Assembly: GCA_024694785.1 (NCBI GenBank)
Contig: JAILJL010000123.1
Location: forward strand, 1 to 6,417
Direction: 5' to 3'
Length of the DNA: 6,417 nt
Origin: Lachnospiraceae bacterium
GTDB taxonomy: Bacteria > Bacillota > Clostridia > Lachnospirales > Lachnospiraceae
A program made the translations under genes and the position numbers. Within the stretch, counting starts at the first letter, position 1; each line of letters starts with the position of its first letter. Under the pieces are notes generated by a model. The model ran no database searches. It saw nothing but the letters and a program-made list of their open reading frames with translations, and was not told the origin of the DNA. Positions 1-6,131 of this stretch are shown piece after piece.

Positions 1-703
1 CCAAAAGATCCGTATAGCACTTCTCTCTTAATAAGCAGAAACTCTGCGCATATTCCTCTATCTCGTCTCTATCGGGAATATAATAATCCTCAAACTTACG
101 CCTTCTAACCTTCTCAACGCACGAAGGCTCTGCCGCAAAAAAGCGCTCGAATATGGTGGTTCCGTCGTCTATGCAGGGATTAAGATCCTGCGGCAACGCT
201 CTATACTTGGCCCAGAACTCCTCGAAGGTAGGCGCTTTTCTTCTCTTGGTACAGAATAACTTATACAAAATCTCTCTCGGTGCAGCGCCGTATATCGTGC
301 AAAGCATGCCTATGCAGCATCTGAGCCAATGATTATCCTCCCTAAGTTCCAGGAACTCCGAAAGATCTATTCCCTCAAAAACCGCTCTGACATCTTCAGG
401 TATAAGGAGCGTCGAATCCTCGGTTATCGCTGCATAATCAAGCTCCGCAAGGCGTATCGCCCCCTCGACGTTATAATCATCTATCTCAACCTCCTCCTGC
501 AACCCCTGCATGAGAAGATCCATATCATCCTCGGATATAACGGATAATCTCTCCATCATAACCTTCGGCCTAAGCAGGAACCCCGACAGTTCATCGATCA
601 ACGCCTGTTTGGTTCTGTTGGCCGGAGCCACAAGATGAAGCTGCGCAAGATATTCACGTAACTGGTCAGTGTTGTATTGCTCTAAGATAGCCGCAATCTT
701 CAT
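1..703 (-). CDS. Unrecognised cytoplasmic protein, 3' end beyond left edge
   Basis: An uninterrupted minus-strand frame starts at the ATG at 703 and leaves the window after 234 codons, so the C-terminus is missing. The start has an AGAAGG ribosome binding site (712-717) eight bases upstream. I do not recognise the protein. Residues about 8-43 form a helical segment (LREYLAQLHL then KQALIDELSGFLL) that resembles SAP- or Rho-N-like helix-extension-helix modules. An acidic stretch follows at about 58-77. A Cys/Trp-bearing segment lies near 125-151 (NHWLRCCIGM, then YGAAPREILYKLF), and the tail is basic and aromatic (KVRRRKFEDYYIP). No signal peptide or membrane helix is visible. GAG is used for about 22 of 27 glutamates. 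The pattern faintly recalls SEC-C-associated proteins of Clostridia, but the part that would carry a SEC-C motif lies outside the window. It begins 29 bases after the LysR gene, so the two are probably co-transcribed. The reading frame is secure; the function is unknown. Confidence 0.85.
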   Translation of the reverse strand, partial: MKIAAILEQYNTDQLREYLAQLHLVAPANRTKQALIDELSGFLLRPKVMMERLSVISEDDMDLLMQGLQEEVEIDDYNVEGAIRLAELDYAAITEDSTLLIPEDVRAVFEGIDLSEFLELREDNHWLRCCIGMLCTIYGAAPREILYKLFCTKRRKAPTFEEFWAKYRALPQDLNPCIDDGTTIFERFFAAEPSCVEKVRRRKFEDYYIPDRDEIEEYAQSFCLLREKCYTDLL

Positions 704-732
704 GATCAACACCTTCTTTCATGTAATTATCT

Positions 733-1650
733 CTATTTGCCCGTGCGTCCTCTTCCCGTACCGGTAACTATCATATCGAAGAATGCCTGCATCGAACGTG
801 TGACCCATTTATTCTTATGATATATAAGCTGACGATATACCATAAGCGGCGAATCCGGGCCCATAAGCTCCGGAACATTAACTCCCACAAGCTTGCCCTT
901 CTTAATTGCATCGGATACAACGAAATACGGCAATACCGTAATTCCCGTATTGTTCATAAGATAATTTGCTATAAATTCCGTATTTCCTATCTCAAGGAAC
1001 GGCTTAATCGTCTTCTCCATCGAAGCAAGATGCTGCTCGATTATATATCTGTAGCTTGCGTCGCGCTCCGTAAGGATGAACTCATACTTAAGAAGCTCAT
1101 CTATGGACACAACCTTTCTGTCTGCAAGCGGATGGTCCTTGGACGCTGCAATTACCACGTGCTCCGGACGCTCAAGGATCTTGTTAAAGTTATTACTGTA
1201 TACTTTCTTATCAAGGAAATAACAGAAGTCAACAAGATTCTTATTCATAAGCTCAAACAATACTTCCGGGGAATCAAGCGTAACCTTGATATTAACATCC
1301 GGAAATTTCTCGTGATACTTACTGATAAGACCCGGTAAAAGCACCGCTGCCATCGATTCCGTCGTACCTATCTTGATTTCTCCGGAGACTTCGCTGTGAG
1401 ACGTTATGAATTCCTTCGCTTCGCTAATATCATGAAGAATTGTCTGTGCCTTAGGTAAAAAAGCTTTACCCGCCTCTGTAAGAATCGTCTTCTTTCCTAT
1501 ACGATCAAAGAGCGGCGTCTTAAACTCCTGCTCTAAATGCTTCATCTGAATCGTTACCGCAGCCTGCGTATATCCCAGACTTACGGCTGCCTTGGAGAAG
1601 CTCTCCTCTTCCGCTACCTGTAAAAAAGTAATTAACTCTCTTATCTCCAT
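733..1650 (-). CDS. LysR-family transcriptional regulator
   Basis: This is a 305-residue protein, a normal length for a LysR-type regulator. Residues 1-60 form the winged helix-turn-helix: FSKAAVSLGYTQAAVTIQMK at 18-37 is the family's recognition region, followed by LEQEFKTPLFDR and the wing TEAGKAFLPKA. A linker helix covers about 64-88. The effector-binding domain begins at EIKIGTTES (91-99) and runs to the end, with the usual PGLISKYHEKFPDV and NTGITVLPYFVV segments. The start at 1650 is supported by AGAGGA six bases upstream (1657-1662). The gene is divergent from the cysteine desulfidase gene and shares a 165-base control region with it. That is the classic arrangement for a LysR protein that activates its neighbour and represses itself. 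By inference the effector may be cysteine or a related sulfur metabolite. The family assignment is firm; target and ligand are not shown by the sequence. Confidence 0.95.
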   Translation of the reverse strand: MEIRELITFLQVAEEESFSKAAVSLGYTQAAVTIQMKHLEQEFKTPLFDRIGKKTILTEAGKAFLPKAQTILHDISEAKEFITSHSEVSGEIKIGTTESMAAVLLPGLISKYHEKFPDVNIKVTLDSPEVLFELMNKNLVDFCYFLDKKVYSNNFNKILERPEHVVIAASKDHPLADRKVVSIDELLKYEFILTERDASYRYIIEQHLASMEKTIKPFLEIGNTEFIANYLMNNTGITVLPYFVVSDAIKKGKLVGVNVPELMGPDSPLMVYRQLIYHKNKWVTRSMQAFFDMIVTGTGRGRTGK

Positions 1651-1690
1651 GCTGCTTCCTCTCTTTCCGGAATCCTAAATACTTTTTATT

Positions 1691-1739
1691 ACATAAATAA
1701 AAAACATAAAATACTATTGTGATGTTTTATATGTTACAT
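1691..1739. promoter_or_regulatory. Possible LysR operator (ACAT/ATGT half-site array)
   Basis: The stretch holds ACATAAA at 1691-1697 and again at 1704-1710, then ATGTTTT at 1722-1728 and the small palindrome ATGTTACAT at 1731-1739. AAAACAT (1701-1707) and ATGTTTT (1722-1728) form a perfect 7-base inverted repeat separated by 14 bases, with extra matches further out. If cyuA transcription starts near 1781, the dyad centre lies at about -66 and ATGTTACAT at about -46. LysR-type regulators usually have their recognition and activation sites near these positions. The repeats are seen directly; binding by the LysR protein is inferred. AT-rich DNA produces such repeats by chance fairly easily. 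Confidence 0.4.
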
Positions 1740-1768
1740 TATTATATATTAATAATCAACTATCTTCG

Positions 1769-1774
1769 TATGAT
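1769..1774 (+). promoter_or_regulatory. Candidate -10 box of the cyuA promoter
   Basis: TATGAT differs from the TATAAT consensus at one base. It would put the transcript start near 1781 and give a leader of about 35 bases before the ATG at 1816. There is no good -35 box at 17-18 bases upstream (the sequence there is ATATTA or TATATT), which is the usual look of an activator-dependent promoter. Other TATATT-like sequences at 1741-1750 could compete as -10 boxes. Confidence 0.4.
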
Positions 1775-1802
1775 TTTATTTTGAAATTCTTATGAAATTA
1801 AA

Positions 1803-1808
1803 GGGAGG
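1803..1808 (+). promoter_or_regulatory. Ribosome binding site that fixes the cyuA start
   Basis: GGGAGG lies seven bases before the ATG at 1816. The same frame has an upstream ATG at 1792, but starting there would place this strong site inside the coding region, and no comparable site precedes 1792. The start at 1816 is therefore preferred. It also places the first conserved cysteine at residue 25, as in the characterised archaeal desulfidase. Confidence 0.85.
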
Positions 1809-1815
1809 AACCTAT

Positions 1816-3087
1816 ATGGACTGTAAATCGACAATTTATAAGTCGTTCGTACAGATACTCAAAGAAGAATTAAAGCCTGCTATGGGCTGCACAGAGCCAA
1901 TCGCTCTCGCCTATGCGGCAGCAACGGCTCGCAGCCTTATCCCGGAGTTACCGGATGAGGTTATAATCGAAGCAAGCGGTTCCCTTATAAAGAACGTTAA
2001 ATCAGTATATGTCCCGCATACAGGCCATTTAAAAGGAATTCCCGCAGCAGTTGCGGCAGGAATCATTGCCGGTAACGCAGACAAAGAACTCGAGGTTCTG
2101 TCGGACGTCACCGACGAAGAGATAAGTAAGATTAACGATTATCTCAATAAATGCACTTTTGACATTAAACATATTAATCTTGGACATACTTTCGATATCA
2201 TTATCACTCTTAAAAGCAAGAACCACGAATCAAAGGTACGAATAGCAGACGCTCATACCAATATCATCCTAAAAGAACTTGATGGTAAGGTTCTTTATAA
2301 GCTCGAATCCTCCGAAGAAAATATCTCAAACGAAACAGATCACTCCATCCTTACAATGGAAAGTATCTATGATTTCGTGCAAAGCCTTAACGTGGATGAT
2401 GTACGACCTATATTGGACCGCCAGATTGAATATAATATGACTATTGCGGAGGAAGGCTTACGCGGCAATTATGGTGCCAATATAGGCAAATTCCTGCTTG
2501 CAATGGACAGTTCCATAAGAACACGTGCCAAAGCATATGCCGCAGCAGGCTCCGACGCAAGAATGAATGGCTGCGAGCTGCCCGTAGTAATTAATTCGGG
2601 ATCGGGTAACCAGGGCATTACCGCTTCCGTTCCTGTTGTTATATATGCCCGCGAACTTAAATCTACGGAAAACACAATGTATCGTGCTCTTGCGCTTTCA
2701 AATCTTGTGGCAATACATGAGAAAACACCTATCGGACGTCTATCCGCTTATTGCGGTGCGGTTAGCGCAGGGGCGGGCGCAGGGGCAGGAATCGCCTATC
2801 TTACCGGTGCTTCATGCGAAGTAATCAAAAAAACCGTATCAAATGCAATCTGCATTATCTCCGGTATGGTTTGCGACGGTGCGAAGGCTTCATGCGCCGC
2901 TAAGATTGCGGAATCAGTTGATACAGCGCTTTTATCCTTCTTCATGGCCAAAGGCGATGTGGCTTTCGAATGCGGTGACGGATTGGTAGGTTCCAACATT
3001 GAAGAGACCATCAACAACATCGGATGTCTTGCAAGAGAAGGAATGGTCGGCACCAACGACGAAATTATTCGTCTCATGATTAAGTAA
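1816..3087 (+). CDS. cyuA: L-cysteine desulfidase, CyuA/CdsB (YhaM, UPF0597) family
   Basis: The 423-residue product belongs to the serine dehydratase alpha-like family that includes E. coli CyuA (YhaM) and the Methanocaldococcus jannaschii L-cysteine desulfidase. These are cytoplasmic [4Fe-4S] enzymes that convert L-cysteine to pyruvate, ammonia and sulfide. Visible marks are KPAMGCTEPIALAYA at the N-terminus (Cys25), ASGSLIKNVKSVYVPHTG at about 53-70, INSGSGNQGITASVPVV at about 260-276, SAYCGAVSAGAGAGAG (Cys313) and ISGMVCDGAKASCAAK (Cys353). As I recall, the archaeal enzyme uses Cys25, Cys282 and Cys322. The 40-residue gap between the last two is the same here. The gene stands alone, with the LysR gene divergent upstream and a terminator downstream. 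No cysteine transporter such as CyuP is adjacent. Databases often label such proteins 'serine dehydratase subunit alpha family', so the exact substrate remains an inference. Confidence 0.85.
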   Translation: MDCKSTIYKSFVQILKEELKPAMGCTEPIALAYAAATARSLIPELPDEVIIEASGSLIKNVKSVYVPHTGHLKGIPAAVAAGIIAGNADKELEVLSDVTDEEISKINDYLNKCTFDIKHINLGHTFDIIITLKSKNHESKVRIADAHTNIILKELDGKVLYKLESSEENISNETDHSILTMESIYDFVQSLNVDDVRPILDRQIEYNMTIAEEGLRGNYGANIGKFLLAMDSSIRTRAKAYAAAGSDARMNGCELPVVINSGSGNQGITASVPVVIYARELKSTENTMYRALALSNLVAIHEKTPIGRLSAYCGAVSAGAGAGAGIAYLTGASCEVIKKTVSNAICIISGMVCDGAKASCAAKIAESVDTALLSFFMAKGDVAFECGDGLVGSNIEETINNIGCLAREGMVGTNDEIIRLMIK

Positions 3088-3125
3088 TATCACATAAAAC
3101 AAAAAATATATCTTACAAATAAGAA

Positions 3126-3152
3126 AAACCGGGGCAATTACTGTCCCGGTTT
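3126..3152. terminator. Bidirectional terminator between cyuA and the mgl operon
   Basis: The arms 3126-3136 (AAACCGGGGCA) and 3142-3152 (TGTCCCGGTTT) pair over 11 positions with one G-U wobble around a 5-base loop. On the minus strand the stem is followed by TTTTTCTT counting from its own final Ts, a good intrinsic terminator 12 bases after the last gene of the mgl operon. On the plus strand the tail is weaker (TTTATTC), lying 38 bases after the cyuA stop. One hairpin thus appears to serve both convergent units. Confidence 0.88.
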
Positions 3153-3164
3153 ATTCGTTATCAA

Positions 3165-3464
3165 TTACTTCATTCCGCTTCTTTTGCCAAGTTCGCTATA
3201 TGCAATGAGTACCGCAATTACGGATACCACCATCTCAATCAGCGCTGCTTCTTTGCCCACCGTGATAAGTAAGACACCCATCAACATACTCGCGACAGCA
3301 AATCCCAACATAAGCAATCCTGCATATAAAGAATATGTTCTGTCATCTTTGGGTACCGCAGAATCCTTAGATCTTATGCAGCTGCTGTCTCTGGTAATTA
3401 TAAGCCTTAATCCGTATACAATGCAAATAACCGCTATCAGAATCGGAATTCCCATTAGTTCCAT
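3165..3464 (-). CDS. Small three-helix membrane protein, last gene of mgl operon
   Basis: The product is 99 residues and almost entirely membrane-embedded, with three hydrophobic helices at about 4-23, 46-67 and 74-90. A charged loop (TRDSSCIRSKDSAVPKDDRT) lies between the first and second, and the tail ELGKRSGMK is basic. There is no signal peptide cleavage site and no catalytic motif I recognise. Its size and topology resemble several small families of unknown function in Firmicutes. The ATG at 3464 begins 22 bases after the mglC stop. A GGAGG (3478-3482) lies 13 bases upstream, which is longer than usual. The frame stays open further back into mglC but offers only a TTG at 3530 there, which is not credible. 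Position, strand and the terminator just after it place the gene in the mgl operon. A role in sugar uptake is only suggested by context. Confidence 0.75.
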   Translation of the reverse strand: MELMGIPILIAVICIVYGLRLIITRDSSCIRSKDSAVPKDDRTYSLYAGLLMLGFAVASMLMGVLLITVGKEAALIEMVVSVIAVLIAYSELGKRSGMK

Positions 3465-3477
3465 GCTTTTTCCATAT

Positions 3478-3482
3478 CCTCC
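3478..3482 (-). promoter_or_regulatory. Ribosome binding site with unusual spacing for the small membrane protein
   Basis: GGAGG lies between the mglC stop and the ATG at 3464, but 13 bases from that ATG. A nearer ATG at 3475, in another frame, would give a six-codon peptide (MEKAWN) ending at 3458, which overlaps the real start. The long spacing suggests weak initiation, or re-initiation by ribosomes finishing mglC. Confidence 0.5.
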
Positions 3483-3486
3483 GTCT

Positions 3487-4497
3487 TTACTTCTTAGCCA
3501 CGTATTTTCTGATATCGATTGAAATAGCAATAAAGATTACGATACCGATTGCAATGTACTGCGTGTATGCGTTCATACCGAGGAACTGCAATGCAGCCTT
3601 CAAAAGTTCGAATACCGCTACACCAACAATCGCTGATGTAACTTTACCACGTCCACCCGTTACAGATACTCCACCGATTGTACAAGCGGCGATTGCTTCC
3701 ATCTCGTAACCAAGTCCCAGGTTAACTGATGCTCCGCCGGCTTTGGCGCCAAGCATGAATCCTGCAAGTCCGTACATAGCTGCTGCCTTCATATAGATAA
3801 GTACAAGGGTCTTCTTAACAGGAACACCGGCTACTTCCGCTGCCTGCGGGTTGCCACCGATTGCGTACATGTACTTGCCGTGTCTTGTCATATTAAAGAT
3901 AAACCAGGTAATTATTGCAACTATAATCGCAATCCAGATAAGAGGGCTTACCCCAAGGAACTTACCTGTTGCAACCTTGGTATACGCCTCAAGGTATCCG
4001 CCAAGAGGAGTTGCGTTGGTATATATAAGTGCAATACCATAAACAATTTCCATCATTGCAAGAGTTGCAATAAACGGCGGTACATTAAGGAATGCGATAA
4101 ACGAACCCGTTATTGCTCCAAAGCATGATGTAATTGCCATAACGATTATAAGTACAAGTATAACATCAAGTACCGGCGCATTCGGAAACAGCGGCTTAAG
4201 ATTCGGGAAGAATTTGCCCGTATAATCAACTCGCTGTAAAAGCGTACCTGCGATACATGCCGCAAGACCGATCATACGTCCTGCGGAAAGGTCGCATCCT
4301 GCGGTAATAACGCATCCTGCGATTCCGAGTGCTATTACAAGTCTCGAGCTCATATTCATGAGAATATTCATAAGGTTATTACCGGTAAGGAAGCTGCTCT
4401 TACTGATTCCCGTATATACAACAAGTATGAGCATGATGATAATAACACCGTTATTGATAAGGAAGTCTTTAATCTTCTGCTGTTTTGTCTTCTCCAT
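3487..4497 (-). CDS. mglC: Galactose/methyl-galactoside ABC transporter permease MglC
   Basis: This 336-residue integral membrane protein has the same length as E. coli MglC. It forms the channel of the sugar importer and couples to the ATPase MglA. About nine or ten hydrophobic helices are visible across residues 15-328. Diagnostic segments are IALGIAGCVITAGCDLSAGR (55-74), LNVPPFIATLAMMEIVYG (137-154), AIGGNPQAAEVAGV (212-225, the cytoplasmic loop expected to contact the ATPase), YEMEAIAACTIGGVSVTGG (264-282) and the C-terminal YTQYIAIGIVIF. These match MglC more closely than the general ribose permease RbsC. The start at 4497 has AAGGAG (4505-4510) seven bases upstream. A possible ATG at 4536 would overlap the end of mglA and has no such site. 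The gene begins 19 bases after the mglA stop, so it is translated from the same message. Confidence 0.95.
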   Translation of the reverse strand: MEKTKQQKIKDFLINNGVIIIMLILVVYTGISKSSFLTGNNLMNILMNMSSRLVIALGIAGCVITAGCDLSAGRMIGLAACIAGTLLQRVDYTGKFFPNLKPLFPNAPVLDVILVLIIVMAITSCFGAITGSFIAFLNVPPFIATLAMMEIVYGIALIYTNATPLGGYLEAYTKVATGKFLGVSPLIWIAIIVAIITWFIFNMTRHGKYMYAIGGNPQAAEVAGVPVKKTLVLIYMKAAAMYGLAGFMLGAKAGGASVNLGLGYEMEAIAACTIGGVSVTGGRGKVTSAIVGVAVFELLKAALQFLGMNAYTQYIAIGIVIFIAISIDIRKYVAKK

Positions 4498-4516
4498 TTT
4501 GTCTCTCCTTCTTAAC

Positions 4517-6031
4517 TTAATTAAATGCTGTCGCATATTTCATAATGTTTTCCTGCGTCATTTCCTCACGCTTGTCGATTTCTCCCGTGATTCTTCCGTC
4601 ACACATTACATATATACGATCCGACATTCCGATAAGTTCCGGCATTTCCGATGAGACCATTATTATCGCTTTGCCTTCGGCTGCCAGCTGATTCATAATC
4701 TCATAGATTTCATGCTTGGCACCGACATCGATTCCTCGGGTCGGTTCATCCATGATAAGTACTTCCGGATCCGTCGCAAGCCATCTGCTTACGATTACCT
4801 TCTGCTGATTACCACCGGAGAGATTGGCCACATGCTGTTTCATACTCGGTGTCTTGATTCTGAGCTTGTCTATACTGCCGGTCACAACTTCATCTATCTT
4901 CTTGTGATTAAGCACGAAGCCGCCTCTTAAATACTTATTGTATATTGATACACCTACGTTATCCTTAACGGATAAGCATCCGAATATACCATTTCCACGT
5001 CTGTCTTCAGTTATAAGTCCGATTCCGGCGTCCATTGCTTCTTTTGGATTCCTGATCTTAACCTTCTTACCATTAATTATTACTTCACCCTTAACGATAT
5101 TTCTTATACCGAAGATTCCTTCCATAAGCTCTGTTCTCTGGGCTCCTACAAGTCCGCCAAATCCTAATATCTCGCCCTTTTTTAATGTAAAGCTTGCATT
5201 GCGGAATGACCTTGAATGTATGGACGTAAAATCCTTAACTTCCATAACTACATCGCCCGGGGTATTGGTTCTCTCAGGATAGATATTGGTCAGCGTACGT
5301 CCCACCATCTTTGCAATAATGTCATCCGTAGACAATTCATCCGCTTTCCATGTACCTATATACGTTCCGTCTCTCATTATGGTTACGTCATCAGCTATAC
5401 GCTTTATTTCATCCATCTTATGAGATATATATACCATAGAAACGCCCTTATCTCTAAGGTCGTTCATCATTCTGAATAATATTTCAACTTCATTATCCGA
5501 TAATGAAGACGTCGGCTCATCAAGAATAACTACCTTCGCATTCATCGATACCGCTCTCGCAATCTCAACAGACTGCATCTGTCCTACTGACAATTTACCG
5601 AGCGGCACCTTCGGATCAAATGACATTCCTATCTCATGAAGCCATTTCTCACATTCCGCATTCATAGTCTTATGATCTATAACCTGAAATGGGCCCCATT
5701 TATGTACCGGATATCGACCTATGAAAAAGTTCTCCGCAACGGAACGTGCCAATACCGGTTGTAATTCCTGATGCACCATCGCTATACCATACTTGGTCAT
5801 TGCCTCATCAGGATTTGATATCTCTATTCTCTCTCCATCCAAATACACCTCGCCTGCATCCATATGATATAGGCCGAAGAGGCATTTCATCAATGTTGAT
5901 TTACCGGCGCCGTTCTCGCCCATAAGAGCATGTACCGTACCGGGTCTGATAGCAAGATTGACCTTGTCAAGTGCTTTTACACCAGGGAATGACTTACATA
6001 TGCCTTTTAATTCAAGTTTATACTCTGCCAT
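4517..6031 (-). CDS. mglA: Galactose/methyl-galactoside ABC transporter ATP-binding protein MglA
   Basis: This 504-residue protein carries two ABC domains and powers sugar import through MglC; E. coli MglA has 506 residues. The first domain has Walker A GENGAGKST (38-46), Q-loop Gln88, signature LSVGQ (147-151), Walker B VVILDEPTS (167-175) and switch His204. The second has the degenerate P-loop GGLVGAQRTEL (292-302), ITEDRRGNG (340-348), signature LSGGNQQK (404-411) and Walker B VLIMDEPTRGID (424-435). Serine replaces the switch histidine (VSSEMPEL). This asymmetry, with one site probably weak or inactive, is normal for the MglA/RbsA/XylG class. The start at 6031 is chosen because AAGGGGG (6038-6044) lies six bases upstream. 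An in-frame TTG at 6061 has no support. The gene follows mglB after a 100-base spacer that contains a hairpin. Confidence 0.96.
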   Translation of the reverse strand: MAEYKLELKGICKSFPGVKALDKVNLAIRPGTVHALMGENGAGKSTLMKCLFGLYHMDAGEVYLDGERIEISNPDEAMTKYGIAMVHQELQPVLARSVAENFFIGRYPVHKWGPFQVIDHKTMNAECEKWLHEIGMSFDPKVPLGKLSVGQMQSVEIARAVSMNAKVVILDEPTSSLSDNEVEILFRMMNDLRDKGVSMVYISHKMDEIKRIADDVTIMRDGTYIGTWKADELSTDDIIAKMVGRTLTNIYPERTNTPGDVVMEVKDFTSIHSRSFRNASFTLKKGEILGFGGLVGAQRTELMEGIFGIRNIVKGEVIINGKKVKIRNPKEAMDAGIGLITEDRRGNGIFGCLSVKDNVGVSIYNKYLRGGFVLNHKKIDEVVTGSIDKLRIKTPSMKQHVANLSGGNQQKVIVSRWLATDPEVLIMDEPTRGIDVGAKHEIYEIMNQLAAEGKAIIMVSSEMPELIGMSDRIYVMCDGRITGEIDKREEMTQENIMKYATAFN

Positions 6032-6077
6032 GCTGTTCCCCCTTATTTTTTGTCTGTACAATTCTTTCTTAAAAATC

Positions 6078-6105
6078 GGGTGCGGCGCTTAAAGCTACCG
6101 CACCC
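6078..6105 (-). terminator. Terminator-like hairpin between mglB and mglA
   Basis: Read in the direction of transcription, GGGTGCGG and CCGCACCC (6098-6105 and 6078-6085 on the plus strand) form a perfect 8-base GC-rich stem. Inside, AGC/GCT can add a short upper stem around a TAA or TTA loop. The stem is followed by GATTTTTAAG, a run of five Ts. It begins 26 bases after the mglB stop and ends 46 bases before the mglA start. In binding-protein transporter operons such elements reduce read-through or protect the upstream message, so that the binding protein is made in excess. That role is inferred here. Confidence 0.75.
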
Positions 6106-6131
6106 TTAAATGTATTACTGATTATATTGAT

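Larger units (their letters stand above)
1651..1815. promoter_or_regulatory. Divergent control region between lysR and cyuA
   Basis: This 165-base, strongly AT-rich spacer must hold the start signals of both divergent genes. It contains repeated ACAT/ATGT half-sites at about 1691-1739, a TATGAT box facing cyuA, and the ribosome binding site of each gene at its ends. A weaker inverted pair, AATCA (1754-1758) and TGATT (1771-1775), flanks the -10 box. No clear promoter could be picked on the lysR side. No riboswitch or T-box fold was recognised, and the leader ahead of cyuA appears too short (about 35 bases) for one. Confidence 0.7.

Noticed and set aside
329..547. Plus-strand frame of 72 codons near the left edge
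   Set aside because: The minus strand carries an uninterrupted 234-codon frame with a proper start and ribosome binding site over the same region, which explains it better.
817..1338. Long plus-strand open frame of 173 codons antisense to the LysR gene
   Set aside because: It lies wholly inside a well-recognised LysR gene on the other strand, has an unlikely basic composition, and matches no family I recognise. It is a shadow frame.
1792..1815. Upstream ATG extending cyuA by eight residues
   Set aside because: The extension would contain the strong GGGAGG site itself and has no good ribosome binding site of its own. The start at 1816 also gives the expected Cys25.
2768..2790. GC-rich repeat-like stretch (gcaggggcgggcgcagggg) in cyuA, considered as a possible DNA repeat
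   Set aside because: It encodes the Gly/Ala-rich segment following Cys313 in frame, so protein sequence explains it.
3465..3530. N-terminal extension of the small membrane protein into mglC
   Set aside because: It would start at a TTG and overlap the end of mglC by 44 bases. The added residues are polar and unlike a membrane-protein start.
5126..5156. Degenerate second Walker A of MglA (GGLVGAQRTEL), considered as a damaging mutation
   Set aside because: This form is the normal second-domain P-loop of MglA/RbsA/XylG-type sugar transporter ATPases.
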